Positions 20,495-27,968 of a stretch of DNA of 30,736 nucleotides are shown here, one piece after another. Source of the stretch: a virus; IMG/VR virus record IMGVR_UViG_3300032087_004854, positions 1 through 30,736 of that record; one strand, written 5' to 3'. The notes under the pieces are model-generated. The model had not been told where the DNA came from. It worked only from the letters and a program-made list of their open reading frames with translations, and did no database searches. A program made the position numbers and the translations under genes. Numbering within the stretch: the stretch's first letter is position 1; each line of letters starts with the position of its first letter.

Positions 20495-21455
20495 ATACTG
20501 ACCTCAAGCTGAAATCCTTTGGAAAGATCCATTCATATGGAATTCTTTTCGTAGGTGATTTTACTCCATGATTAATAGCAATATGCTTATAAAAGAAACA
20601 TGTCTTATCTTCTATGTTCAAGAGCTTTTGCTCTTTAATTGGATTCATAGGATGATTAGACAATATCTCCATTTGTTCTAGCCATATTCTACCATATTCG
20701 TTAGTAGAAGTAAACAGTCCATTTTCATCTATTTCGTATTTTACTTTACTCATTAAATTTTTACCACCAAATATTTGGTGCATACCATCAAAGTGACCAG
20801 TACCTCCAAATAAAACAGATTCTGGATCACATACATTAGGATATGCCATAGCAATATAACGAGCAAAGTTTTTACATGGATACATAGGATTTCTAAATCC
20901 TTGTTCCTTCGCAAAATACTGTGCCATTTCTTTTGCAAGTTCCATCATAGTCCAAGGTCTATTTTTAGAACTTAAAATATGACCCATATCTTCAGCAGCT
21001 TGTTTTGGTCCAGTTAATAACCATTCACGAACGTTAGTGCCTTTAGGATAATAGATTTGAAATAAATCGTTTCGAGCATGTCTATGATGCTCAAACCGTT
21101 CTTTTAGTCCTTGTACACCATGATTCATTAGAGTTGTAAGTGTTAACCAATGTTCATTAGTAAAACTAAAAACAAGAGTATACCACATACGATGAAAATC
21201 ATCGGTTACATCTGACATAATATCACAGAATGGATGTTCATGCCAGTGTAACCGATGTGAAAAGATTTGATAATCTTGTTTGAGTAGTGTATCTTGTCTT
21301 TGATCGAACTTACGACAAAACTCAAAAAACTTTTCGAATCTTTGTTCTTGAGTCCAATCTTTCATCCAACTATCAACAGGTTTTCCTTTTTTATTAAGGT
21401 CTACTACTGTTGTATTTTCATATAAGATATCATATTCATTAGGCGATAAGTTCAT
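20466..21455 (-). CDS. Unrecognised large helical protein of the PLP/SGNH gene set
   Basis: This 329-residue protein is mainly alpha-helical, rich in His, Trp and Phe in its first half, with RNPMYPCKNFARYIAM and then VLFGGTGHFDGMHQIFGG in the second. The GGTGHFDGMHQ stretch with its His and Asp could be a ligand or catalytic site. I do not recognise the family; a link to phage DNA base-modification transferases is speculative. The ATG at 21455 is used; a TTG lies two codons earlier. Confidence 0.65.
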   Translation of the reverse strand: MNLSPNEYDILYENTTVVDLNKKGKPVDSWMKDWTQEQRFEKFFEFCRKFDQRQDTLLKQDYQIFSHRLHWHEHPFCDIMSDVTDDFHRMWYTLVFSFTNEHWLTLTTLMNHGVQGLKERFEHHRHARNDLFQIYYPKGTNVREWLLTGPKQAAEDMGHILSSKNRPWTMMELAKEMAQYFAKEQGFRNPMYPCKNFARYIAMAYPNVCDPESVLFGGTGHFDGMHQIFGGKNLMSKVKYEIDENGLFTSTNEYGRIWLEQMEILSNHPMNPIKEQKLLNIEDKTCFFYKHIAINHGVKSPTKRIPYEWIFPKDFSLRSVYESHNESYH

Positions 21456-21472
21456 AATCAAAGAGTTCTTTT

Positions 21473-21724
21473 TTAGTAACCACCATTATAAGTTTGTTCA
21501 GCTTGCAGATGAGCCATATCAACTTCAAGTTTAGTAATTCGTTCTTTTAATTCAATTATTTCTTGTTTCTTTTCAAGTTCTTCTTGTGCTTTTAATTTAG
21601 CATCTTCTTCACGACTTCGTCTCATCATATAATCGTAGTATGGTTCACGATAATACGTAGTATCCATGTATGTTTCATCATCTTCGTTATTCGTGACTTT
21701 TCTCAGTTTTTGCAATAAGTTCAT
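21473..21724 (-). CDS. Small coiled-coil protein
   Basis: This 83-residue protein has an aromatic, Asp-rich N-terminal third (YMDTTYYREPYYDYMMRR) followed by a long charged helix (residues 38-75) with heptad spacing of Leu/Ile/Val (LEKKQEIIELKERITKLEV), a likely coiled coil. It ends TYNGGY. It overlaps the dCMP deaminase gene by 38 bases. Function unknown; such proteins often act as adaptors or structural parts. Confidence 0.65.
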   Translation of the reverse strand: MNLLQKLRKVTNNEDDETYMDTTYYREPYYDYMMRRSREEDAKLKAQEELEKKQEIIELKERITKLEVDMAHLQAEQTYNGGY

Positions 21725-22145
21725 ATTTAACTCCTGCTTCTTGAAATAATTGTTTTGTTAACGACCATGAGTCGCGCCACCGCTCATCTACATCAGCTCG
21801 CATCACGACTCTTTTTACTCCAACTTGAATTACACCTAAGGCACAATTCGAACAAGTTGGTAAACCAGTTACATATATGGTTGATCCATCTAATGAAACA
21901 CCATTGAAACCAGCATTATAGATGCAGTTCATTTCAGCATGAACCACCAATTTGTATTTTTTTTCTCTATCTGTATACCTCTCATTTGAATCTATAATAT
22001 TACGCGGAAATCCATTATAACCTTGAGCTAATACTTGGCCTTTATTACCAATAGCAACAGCTCCAATTTGCCGCGATGGATCTTTAGACCATGTAGCAAT
22101 ATGCTCAGCAAGATCTAAATATCGATAATCCCATTTACTTAACAA
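21687..22145 (-). CDS. dCMP deaminase
   Basis: The zinc cytidine/deoxycytidylate deaminase motifs are present: HAEMN (zinc His and catalytic Glu) and LPTCSNCA (two zinc Cys). The N-terminal KWDYRYLDLAEHIATWSKDP and GYNGFPR are typical of dCMP deaminases. It converts dCMP to dUMP, feeding thymidylate synthesis. The start is uncertain: TTG at 22145 gives about 152 residues, aligns with usual N termini, follows AAGG and overlaps the upstream stop by 11 bases; ATGs at 22163 and 22169 lie deeper in the upstream gene without a clear Shine-Dalgarno sequence. Confidence 0.9.
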   Translation of the reverse strand: MLSKWDYRYLDLAEHIATWSKDPSRQIGAVAIGNKGQVLAQGYNGFPRNIIDSNERYTDREKKYKLVVHAEMNCIYNAGFNGVSLDGSTIYVTGLPTCSNCALGVIQVGVKRVVMRADVDERWRDSWSLTKQLFQEAGVKYELIAKTEKSHE

Positions 22146-22830
22146 GGTGAAAATGCCTTTCATAAACATGTAGATTTTGAACTTGCCAAACAATATGACC
22201 AAGCTCTATTTTATCTCCGCCATCATACATGTTTAATCCATTATAATCCATGATCAAACGATTCATCACTGCAAGTTGCCAAGCATAATCATTTTTATAA
22301 CCATACACGACATCATTACTCCGCATTTGAACTACAGAGTGTAAAAGATTATCTCGTATGTAATAAGAAACGGCATTGGTACAGATGAAATCGTTTTTAC
22401 CATTTTCGTTATATTCCAACCAAATAGATGGACGATTATAGATCATAGTAGCTCTACGACCGTCAGGATTTAACATTAATTCATCGAGTACATTTCCGTA
22501 CTGGTTATAATATATATCATCAAAAATCAGTTTTCCGTAATTAGAATTGATTTCTCCATGAGTATTTGCCGCATATTTCCAAGCAGCAGGAGCATCAGCG
22601 CCAGACTCTTTGTTAATATCATAGATATTTGTTGATTGTGAATCATACCACGCAAGTTCTTTTGCGATATATTCATCGTTAGGCGTACCAAAAATAGATG
22701 GTTCATCTGCTATAAACTGAGCACCAATTAATTCAATTGTTTTTTGACCAGTTTTATCAGTTGTGAATGCTTTATCGCTTAATTCGCCAATAAAATATTC
22801 ACGGATATCATGTACACTATTTATTTTCAT
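22135..22830 (-). CDS. Thymidylate synthase-family pyrimidine C5-modifying enzyme (probable dCMP/dUMP hydroxymethylase)
   Basis: The protein has 231 residues. Family motifs: NYGKLIF, NPDGRRATMIYNRP, a Cys in FICTNAVSYY (the nucleophile position), and MRSNDVVYGYKNDYAWQ, matching QRSxDxxxGxPxNxxxY. At the position of the pyrimidine-reading Asn of thymidylate synthase this protein appears to have Asp, as in T4 dCMP hydroxymethylase. The phage already has ThyX, so a hydroxymethylase role in making modified DNA precursors is the better reading. It is the first gene behind a promoter, with only six bases between the -10 and its ATG. dUMP as substrate cannot be excluded. Confidence 0.75.
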   Translation of the reverse strand: MKINSVHDIREYFIGELSDKAFTTDKTGQKTIELIGAQFIADEPSIFGTPNDEYIAKELAWYDSQSTNIYDINKESGADAPAAWKYAANTHGEINSNYGKLIFDDIYYNQYGNVLDELMLNPDGRRATMIYNRPSIWLEYNENGKNDFICTNAVSYYIRDNLLHSVVQMRSNDVVYGYKNDYAWQLAVMNRLIMDYNGLNMYDGGDKIELGHIVWQVQNLHVYERHFHLVK

Positions 22831-22836
22831 GGTTAT

Positions 22837-22865
22837 ATTCTATCACATATCTTTCTTAAAGTAAA
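22837..22865 (-). promoter_or_regulatory. Sigma70-like promoter, possibly leaderless
   Basis: On the minus strand TTTACT (22865-22860), 17 bases, TAGAAT (22842-22837). The ATG of the next gene begins at 22830, six bases after the -10, so the predicted start site coincides with the start codon. Confidence 0.5.
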
Positions 22866-23664
22866 CAATATTTTGTTCTTTTTCTCGTTCATCTCGTTCA
22901 TATTGTGCTCTATACTTATTGTTTGCCTTAATAACTTCTTCAATGATTGAAAGAACTCCAAGACCTGCGGTTTCAACAATTGCTTTTGTATCTTTTGGAA
23001 AACACGCTCCACCAAAACCTCTTTTATTGTCAAATCCTGGAACTTTAGTATGACCATGACCAATTCGCTTATCAGATCCAACTGCATTGAATACTACAGA
23101 AGGATTGGCATCGTATTGTGCACAAAGATCGTACATTTGATTGAAAAATGTTACTTTAGTTGCTAAGAAAGAATTAATAGTATATTTAACTAAAGAAGCT
23201 TCAATCATAGTCATAGTAAAAAACGATGCAGGATTACATAAACTATAACCTACATATAAATCTATAACATCATCTACAGCTTCAACTGGTCCACCTAAAA
23301 TATGGAATTGTGGATTAATAAATTGTTCTGCTGCTGATTTTTCAGTAAGAAATTCTGGATTATACACCACATCTGGATGCATCATCTCTTCGATAATATG
23401 TGGTGGAACAGTAGATTTTAGAATAATTTTTGCTGGAAAATCATTTGAGAGTAATTCTTCCATGACTTCTCGAACGATACTAAAATCATCCATTGGTGTT
23501 GGAACACAAACGAAAATATAATCTGTATCATCGTCAATGTCCATAATTTCAGTGCCAAGTTTTGGATCGATATGTTGTTGAATCACATGAGGATGATTAA
23601 ATCCATACGCAACTGCACCACCAACAAAACCTAATCCAACGATAGCTATTTTTTGTTCGTGCAT
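22843..23664 (-). CDS. UDP-glucose/GDP-mannose dehydrogenase, truncated
   Basis: The protein has 273 residues. The N terminus KIAIVGLGFVGGAVAYGF is the NAD-binding fold; CVPTPMDD and STVPP, then YNPEFLTE follow the family order, and GFGGACFPKDT holds the catalytic Cys (about residue 221). It oxidises a nucleotide sugar to the uronate using two NAD. Usual enzymes have 390-450 residues with a C-terminal UDP-binding domain; here the protein stops about 50 residues after the Cys, so that domain is missing. ATG 23664 is preferred over a distant in-frame start at 23748 inside the upstream gene. Confidence 0.85.
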   Translation of the reverse strand: MHEQKIAIVGLGFVGGAVAYGFNHPHVIQQHIDPKLGTEIMDIDDDTDYIFVCVPTPMDDFSIVREVMEELLSNDFPAKIILKSTVPPHIIEEMMHPDVVYNPEFLTEKSAAEQFINPQFHILGGPVEAVDDVIDLYVGYSLCNPASFFTMTMIEASLVKYTINSFLATKVTFFNQMYDLCAQYDANPSVVFNAVGSDKRIGHGHTKVPGFDNKRGFGGACFPKDTKAIVETAGLGVLSIIEEVIKANNKYRAQYERDEREKEQNIVYFKKDM

Positions 23665-24080
23665 TCCGAAACTCTCATCCTTAAATCGCTTGTCGAAAAG
23701 CGATGATCTCTCTTGTTGAAGTAAAGTTGTATTCCCCTTTTCCTGCATTCGTCTTTTCCTGTGAATTCTTTATCCCGATATTCTTCACCGAGTATTCGAA
23801 TATCAATAGGATACATGTTGAGAATGTCGAGTAAATCATTTTCAGTCGTATATACGACTACTTCATCGACATATTTAATTGCTGCTAATTGTGCCTGCCT
23901 CTCAACAACAGTTTGTACAGGTGTATTTTTTAATCTACGATCAATTGAAGGATCCACCTGTAATCCAACAATAAGATAATCGCAAACCGATTTTGCTTCA
24001 CGTAACATTGCGACGTGGCCAGCATGTAATAAATCAAATGTACTACAAGTAAAACCTATAGTGACTTTAGAGTATTCCAT
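23646..24080 (-). CDS. Cytidylyltransferase (glycerol-3-phosphate/sugar-phosphate type)
   Basis: The protein has 144 residues. GFTCSTFDLLHAGHVAML contains the HxGH nucleotide-binding motif, and RFSTSDLRMRV is the family (I)STSxxR motif. This is the nucleotidyltransferase group that includes TagD (CDP-glycerol synthesis) and the HldE cytidylyl/adenylyl domain (ADP-heptose). ATG 24080 directly precedes the core and follows GGAAA. It sits between a phosphomannomutase and a nucleotide-sugar dehydrogenase, so it probably serves glycan precursor synthesis. The substrate cannot be fixed from the sequence. Confidence 0.85.
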   Translation of the reverse strand: MEYSKVTIGFTCSTFDLLHAGHVAMLREAKSVCDYLIVGLQVDPSIDRRLKNTPVQTVVERQAQLAAIKYVDEVVVYTTENDLLDILNMYPIDIRILGEEYRDKEFTGKDECRKRGIQLYFNKRDHRFSTSDLRMRVSECTNKK

Positions 24081-24787
24081 GTATGTTTCCAATCCATAAC
24101 TGTAAATGATTTGCCGCATGGCATTTCATTCACTGCATCATAAATTTCAGCGTCATTACCACCAAATTGTGTTTTATCGCCAAAGAAATATATATTATCG
24201 TAATGTTCGAAGTCTTTTAGGATCTGAGCTTTGTTACAACCTAATGGTGTAATATCAATTCCAGTTTCACCAGCCACTTTAAATTCAATATCTTTAAAAT
24301 GTTCTCTAAGCCTATGCGCAATCTTATCTCTATCTTGATTTAATCTATCATATTCAACATACATCTTACGTTCACCAAGAGTACAATTACGACCGACTAT
24401 ACTAAAATTAAGCAAACCTACTCGTTGTTCAATATGATTACCAGTTCGAAGTGGAAATTTATTTTCTCTTAATTCAAATTCCAAAATACGAATAAGGTGA
24501 TCAGATGCTTTCCAATCACTATCACTTATACAGATATTTTTTCTAAAAACTTGAGCACCAGAACATTGGTAAACACGTTTACACAATTCGTAAATATATT
24601 CACCAACTTGTTCAACGGTTTTTGGTTTATCACTGCCAGTTACAAGATAGACTTCGTTCTTTTCGGCGAACTTAGAAAACCATACAGCGAATTTTTTATC
24701 CATACGTCCACGGCTTGGAGTTAACGTGCCGTCTACGTCAAAGATATATTTACTCTTCTGCTTGCGATTTACGTGTGGTATTGACAT
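24056..24787 (-). CDS. Eukaryotic-type phosphomannomutase (HAD superfamily)
   Basis: The protein has 243 residues. FDVDGTLTPSRG supplies the HAD nucleophile Asp17 and Asp19, VGLLNFSIVGRNC matches the MxNxSPxGRNC signature of the PMM1/PMM2 family, and FFGDKTQFGGNDAEIYDA is its metal-binding C-terminal motif. These enzymes interconvert mannose 6-phosphate and mannose 1-phosphate, leading to GDP-mannose. The length agrees with the family (about 245 residues). Bacteria usually use an unrelated phosphomannomutase, so this form is notable. It overlaps the upstream gene by 38 bases. Confidence 0.88.
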   Translation of the reverse strand: MSIPHVNRKQKSKYIFDVDGTLTPSRGRMDKKFAVWFSKFAEKNEVYLVTGSDKPKTVEQVGEYIYELCKRVYQCSGAQVFRKNICISDSDWKASDHLIRILEFELRENKFPLRTGNHIEQRVGLLNFSIVGRNCTLGERKMYVEYDRLNQDRDKIAHRLREHFKDIEFKVAGETGIDITPLGCNKAQILKDFEHYDNIYFFGDKTQFGGNDAEIYDAVNEMPCGKSFTVMDWKHTWNTLKSL

Positions 24788-25115
24788 TAATTGGCCTATT
24801 CAAAAAATCACGACCTGGTTCTTGACCATCCATACCACCTTGCATATAGGCTGCAAAGAAGGATGCATAGTTAATCATATCTATACACGAATCTTCGAGC
24901 GATTCAAAATTCGGTGCGTAATCGGGATCACTTTCCATTGCTTCAAGTACTGACTGCATACGTAAAATCTTGGCATGCATGATATCAAGAATGGTTGCGC
25001 AACCACGTGGATAATACATGGCTTGACGAATACGTGAATTTGGATTTTGGTAATCGTTACCTTTTTTATTCTGAATTTCAGCTGCTTTTTGCAGGATCTT
25101 TAAGCTTTCTTTCAT
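24750..25115 (-). CDS. DUF1599-like (nucleotide modification associated) protein
   Basis: The protein has 121 residues and is helical. NKKGNDYQNPNSRIRQAM, then ILDIMHAKILRMQSVLEA and LEDSCIDMINYASFFAAYM follow the pattern of the DUF1599 family, which has been proposed to be associated with modified nucleotides in phages. No catalytic role is proven. The ATG at 25115 overlaps the preceding stop as TAATG. Its presence in a genome with a hydroxymethylase-like gene supports, weakly, altered bases. Confidence 0.6.
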   Translation of the reverse strand: MKESLKILQKAAEIQNKKGNDYQNPNSRIRQAMYYPRGCATILDIMHAKILRMQSVLEAMESDPDYAPNFESLEDSCIDMINYASFFAAYMQGGMDGQEPGRDFLNRPINVNTTRKSQAEE

Positions 25116-25369
25116 TAACAAACTTCCCAACCTAAGTTATCTGCAACCCAATCGTTGCCTTTATCTTTTGCAAGAGCACATACTATTTGTTCACGAGGCT
25201 CTGTATCCATATCATTAATTGTATTAACGGCATTTTCTATATTGCCAAGAGAAATTTGAACGTCAACAAATTGAAACGCTTTTAGATCATCAAGATAAAG
25301 ATCTTTCAAATCTTTGTCTTCAATTGAGTAGCTAAATGTTTGATCGATAAGAGTTTTAACGGCGTTCAT
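25115..25369 (-). CDS. Unrecognised acidic protein, first gene of operon
   Basis: This 84-residue, acidic, helical protein opens MNAVKTLIDQTFSYSIEDKD and has a Trp-rich C terminus (GNDWVADNLGWEVC). ATG 25369 follows AAGGAGAA; an ATG at 25384 would sit on the Shine-Dalgarno sequence. It is transcribed from promoter cassette B. No family is recognised. Confidence 0.65.
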   Translation of the reverse strand: MNAVKTLIDQTFSYSIEDKDLKDLYLDDLKAFQFVDVQISLGNIENAVNTINDMDTEPREQIVCALAKDKGNDWVADNLGWEVC

Positions 25370-25465
25370 AGTATTCTCCTTCATTTGATATATCTATCCT
25401 ACCATAACCAGAATACATTGTACATGTTTTTGTTTCATTTAAAATCAATAACTTATCATTTTTTT
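25367..25465 (-). repeat. Promoter/leader cassette, copy B
   Basis: This is the second copy of the cassette at 10806-10921. ATAAGTTATTGATTTTAAAT, CATGTACA and the TATATCAAATG/AAGGAGAAT ribosome-binding block are conserved, while the spacers differ by substitutions and length. The stop of the preceding gene lies inside the first block. Confidence 0.85.
25396..25424 (-). promoter_or_regulatory. Sigma70-like early promoter
   Basis: On the minus strand TGTACA (25424-25419), 17 bases, TAGGAT (25401-25396), preceded by TATGG. It lies upstream of the operon 25369-22843. Confidence 0.65.
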
Positions 25466-25951
25466 TGGTCTGTAATAATAACCATCATACTGGCTTTTTT
25501 GCATTTTAAGCAAAACCGTATTAGCTTCTTCATAAGCAAAGAACGCATGTGGTACAACTTGACCAACTTCAAACTGCTCTTTAGTATCGATAGTAGTGTA
25601 AAATAAAAAATGAGTAAGTTCTCCTTGAGAAACTCGAGATTTCATCATATCTAATTTTTGCTCTGCAGTTTTACCATCACGTGACTTGCTTCGCGTTATA
25701 TTATAGTTAATACTTTCTAGTCTTTTAGCATCAATAAAATGATCAAGAATTCTAAAATCATGTTTATAATTATTTGGCATTTTTACTAAAGGTTTGTCAG
25801 CACCATAAAGTAACCACCATTCAAGTAAAAGATAATCACAATGCTTTCTATTTACAAATCCTCCTTCGTCATGTAGTTGATCAGCATAATTACAGAAGTC
25901 TTGAGTAACTACAATGTCACGAGTTACTAAATTAGAAAGTTGATTAATCAT
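25445..25951 (-). CDS. Unrecognised phage protein
   Basis: This 168-residue protein, mixed alpha/beta, has CDYLLLEWWLLYGADKP in the first half, a basic RSKSRDGKTAEQK loop and a Tyr/Lys-rich end (YDGYYYRPKKM). ATG at 25954 and 25951 are tandem; GGAGG lies just upstream and gives a better spacing to 25951. It overlaps the previous gene by 8 bases. No family is recognised. Confidence 0.65.
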   Translation of the reverse strand: MINQLSNLVTRDIVVTQDFCNYADQLHDEGGFVNRKHCDYLLLEWWLLYGADKPLVKMPNNYKHDFRILDHFIDAKRLESINYNITRSKSRDGKTAEQKLDMMKSRVSQGELTHFLFYTTIDTKEQFEVGQVVPHAFFAYEEANTVLLKMQKSQYDGYYYRPKKMISY

Positions 25952-26660
25952 CATTACCTCCAGAAAATGGCCATTTTGGCCTTTTCAGAACATGTTTATC
26001 AGACTGCCATAATCTTCGAAGAGCTGCTTTTTTTAAATCAGCAGATTCTATATGAGTTATAGGATTTGAAAAAGTCATTACTGATAATACAGAACCAGCT
26101 TTAAAATGATATTTACCAGGAGAAAAAAATGCTATCGTATTTAATGGCATAGCTTTACATTCAACTAAACCCGGTGACACTTTATATGGTACATCATTCC
26201 AATAAAGCGGATCTATAAATTGAACTAAAGTATTTTTTACATTGATATGACAATCAAATTCAAATTTTATTGCAACGTAATTTCCTGGCATTCCTTGAAG
26301 TTGACCAGATCCATGGTGAGTTATACTTTTTAAAACTGTATATCTGCTTTTTGTTTGGTATTTGTAATCTAGATTTTCATCTATCTCAAGTAAAATATCA
26401 CATGGAAATTTAATAGCAACTGAATGTTTAAATAGTGTATTAAATCCTGGACAAGACTTCGAAGTTTTTACAGACTCAGGAATAAAGTGCATCAAATCAT
26501 TCCAATATTTTCTTATATAATCAGGAACAGATTTGGCCTCATTATGTGTAATAACGGGTTGAGTTGTAAACCATTTCGGTTTTTCTAAAGAAAGAAATTC
26601 TCCCTCTATACTATGACCAACGTGAGTCATATCACCTATACAATATTCTAATTTAGACAT
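25944..26660 (-). CDS. Unrecognised phage protein
   Basis: The protein has 238 residues. Distinct stretches are PKWFTTQPVITHNEAKSVP, KTSKSCPGFNTLF and AIKFEFDCHINV, alternating strands and loops, with several His and a Cys-Pro-Gly motif that could form an active site. ATG 26660 overlaps the upstream stop by 8 bases; a longer in-frame extension to 26741 lies inside the upstream gene. I cannot name the family. Confidence 0.65.
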   Translation of the reverse strand: MSKLEYCIGDMTHVGHSIEGEFLSLEKPKWFTTQPVITHNEAKSVPDYIRKYWNDLMHFIPESVKTSKSCPGFNTLFKHSVAIKFPCDILLEIDENLDYKYQTKSRYTVLKSITHHGSGQLQGMPGNYVAIKFEFDCHINVKNTLVQFIDPLYWNDVPYKVSPGLVECKAMPLNTIAFFSPGKYHFKAGSVLSVMTFSNPITHIESADLKKAALRRLWQSDKHVLKRPKWPFSGGNDD

Positions 26661-27579
26661 TTTTATACACATACTCCAAAGCTCTATCTGCTTCTTTTTC
26701 CATTGGTCGATTTTCATACCAATTACCAGTTTCGATATCAAGTTCTCTACACATTGCAGTGATTTCTTGACATGTAATTGGATAATTATTCTTCACAGCA
26801 TTACCAGCAATGGCAACCATAATTTGGTACATCTTATGATACCAACCAGTATTATTAATTAAACGATATTCGGATTCCAAATTTTTAGGAAAGAATGGAC
26901 AGTCACGATATGATGACCAATTAAAATTAGTATTATCAAGTTTGGCTTTACGATGCTCTACAATTTGTGCTTGAATTTCTTCTGGTAATCTATCAAAGAA
27001 ATTATTGCCGCTTTTAATTGGAGCTGGATGTTTAGCCATTAAAACATCAGGATCTATAGCCATACCAGTATGATCAAAAATAAAGTTGAAAGCAGACTTG
27101 TACGTGCCAGGGATATAATACATTCGTGAATAATCTTTAGTCTGTTTATCTCCAATCGAACCGAGTTCGGTATTGAGGGCGTACCAGAAAGCTCGGATGT
27201 TATCTGCTTTAACTCTTTTCGTAAGTGGGAACACAAGCCTAAACTTAGGATAATCTTCTCGACTGCTAGCAGTACTATAGCAAATAAAGCTGAACTTATT
27301 ATATAAGGCAACCAACTCATTTTGTAGATCTCCTTCAAACTTGTGGTCATCAACATCAACAGCACACCAACCACCCCAATCAACTACATTGGCATTAGCT
27401 CGAGTTGTATTGGGGTGGTAAGTGGCAGGAGATATTAGTTGTGCTTCTTCTTTAGATTCACGAGGCACTTTAGCGAGATCGTATAACAAATGTTTGAACT
27501 GGTCAAAATTGTCCAAGTCCATACGACGATGTGTCTTATTGTCAAATACGCTTTTAAACAGCGTTAGAGAGATCTCCAT
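26653..27579 (-). CDS. PrimPol/archaeo-eukaryotic primase-like protein
   Basis: The protein has 308 residues. CAVDVDDHKF gives the DxD motif I. YSTASSREDYPKFRLVFPL matches the conserved strand region of phage and plasmid AEP primases (xPRFRLVxPL), and KDYSRMYYIPGTYK matches the D-x-SRxxYxPGT motif near the third catalytic Asp. A helical domain follows (residues 200-308), like a PriCT-type primase C-terminal helical region. It would make primers at the fork. ATG 27579 follows GAGG seven bases upstream. No T4 gp61-type primase is visible in this window, so this may be its replacement. Confidence 0.6.
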   Translation of the reverse strand: MEISLTLFKSVFDNKTHRRMDLDNFDQFKHLLYDLAKVPRESKEEAQLISPATYHPNTTRANANVVDWGGWCAVDVDDHKFEGDLQNELVALYNKFSFICYSTASSREDYPKFRLVFPLTKRVKADNIRAFWYALNTELGSIGDKQTKDYSRMYYIPGTYKSAFNFIFDHTGMAIDPDVLMAKHPAPIKSGNNFFDRLPEEIQAQIVEHRKAKLDNTNFNWSSYRDCPFFPKNLESEYRLINNTGWYHKMYQIMVAIAGNAVKNNYPITCQEITAMCRELDIETGNWYENRPMEKEADRALEYVYKNV

Positions 27580-27967
27580 GATTATCCTCGTGATTAGGAC
27601 CTTTCCACCCACCGGGTTTCAATAGATCAGGTAAACCAAATCGATTTGGCCGACCAGGTTTTATACCAGCCTTTTTATCCATATTGGCACGATAAATTTC
27701 ATCCCACGCTTTATGAGCATCTACTCCAAAAACGTCTAATGTACCAATAGCGAAAACACATAGATCAATTAAACCATCTACGATTTCTTCTTCATCGCCA
27801 TTATTAATAGCTCCAAGAGTTTCGTGTAACTCTTCATTAATCATTAACATACGAAACATAAGATACTTACGCATAAGATCTTTGTTGTCTTTGTTATTTT
27901 CAAACCAATCATGTACACCATATTTCTGGTGCATTTCATTGATATCTTTTACCCAATTTTCACTCAT
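27554..27967 (-). CDS. MazG-like nucleotide pyrophosphohydrolase
   Basis: The protein has 137 residues. The all-alpha NTP-PPase signature is present: NEELHETLGAI (ExxE) followed by EEEIVDGLIDLCVFAIG (ExxD), which bind magnesium and the triphosphate. It hydrolyses (d)NTPs, or possibly an alarmone or modified nucleotide, to the monophosphate. The C-terminal GRPNRFGLPDLLKPGGW is an extension. ATG 27967 comes one base after the stop of the 50-residue gene. In a phage with modified bases it might remove unmodified dCTP or dUTP; that is inference. Confidence 0.75.
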   Translation of the reverse strand: MSENWVKDINEMHQKYGVHDWFENNKDNKDLMRKYLMFRMLMINEELHETLGAINNGDEEEIVDGLIDLCVFAIGTLDVFGVDAHKAWDEIYRANMDKKAGIKPGRPNRFGLPDLLKPGGWKGPNHEDNHGDLSNAV

Positions 27968-27968
27968 A

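Noticed and set aside
22833-23087. An 84-codon frame on the minus strand
   Set aside because: It is in another frame within the UDP-sugar dehydrogenase gene, whose motifs are clear there.
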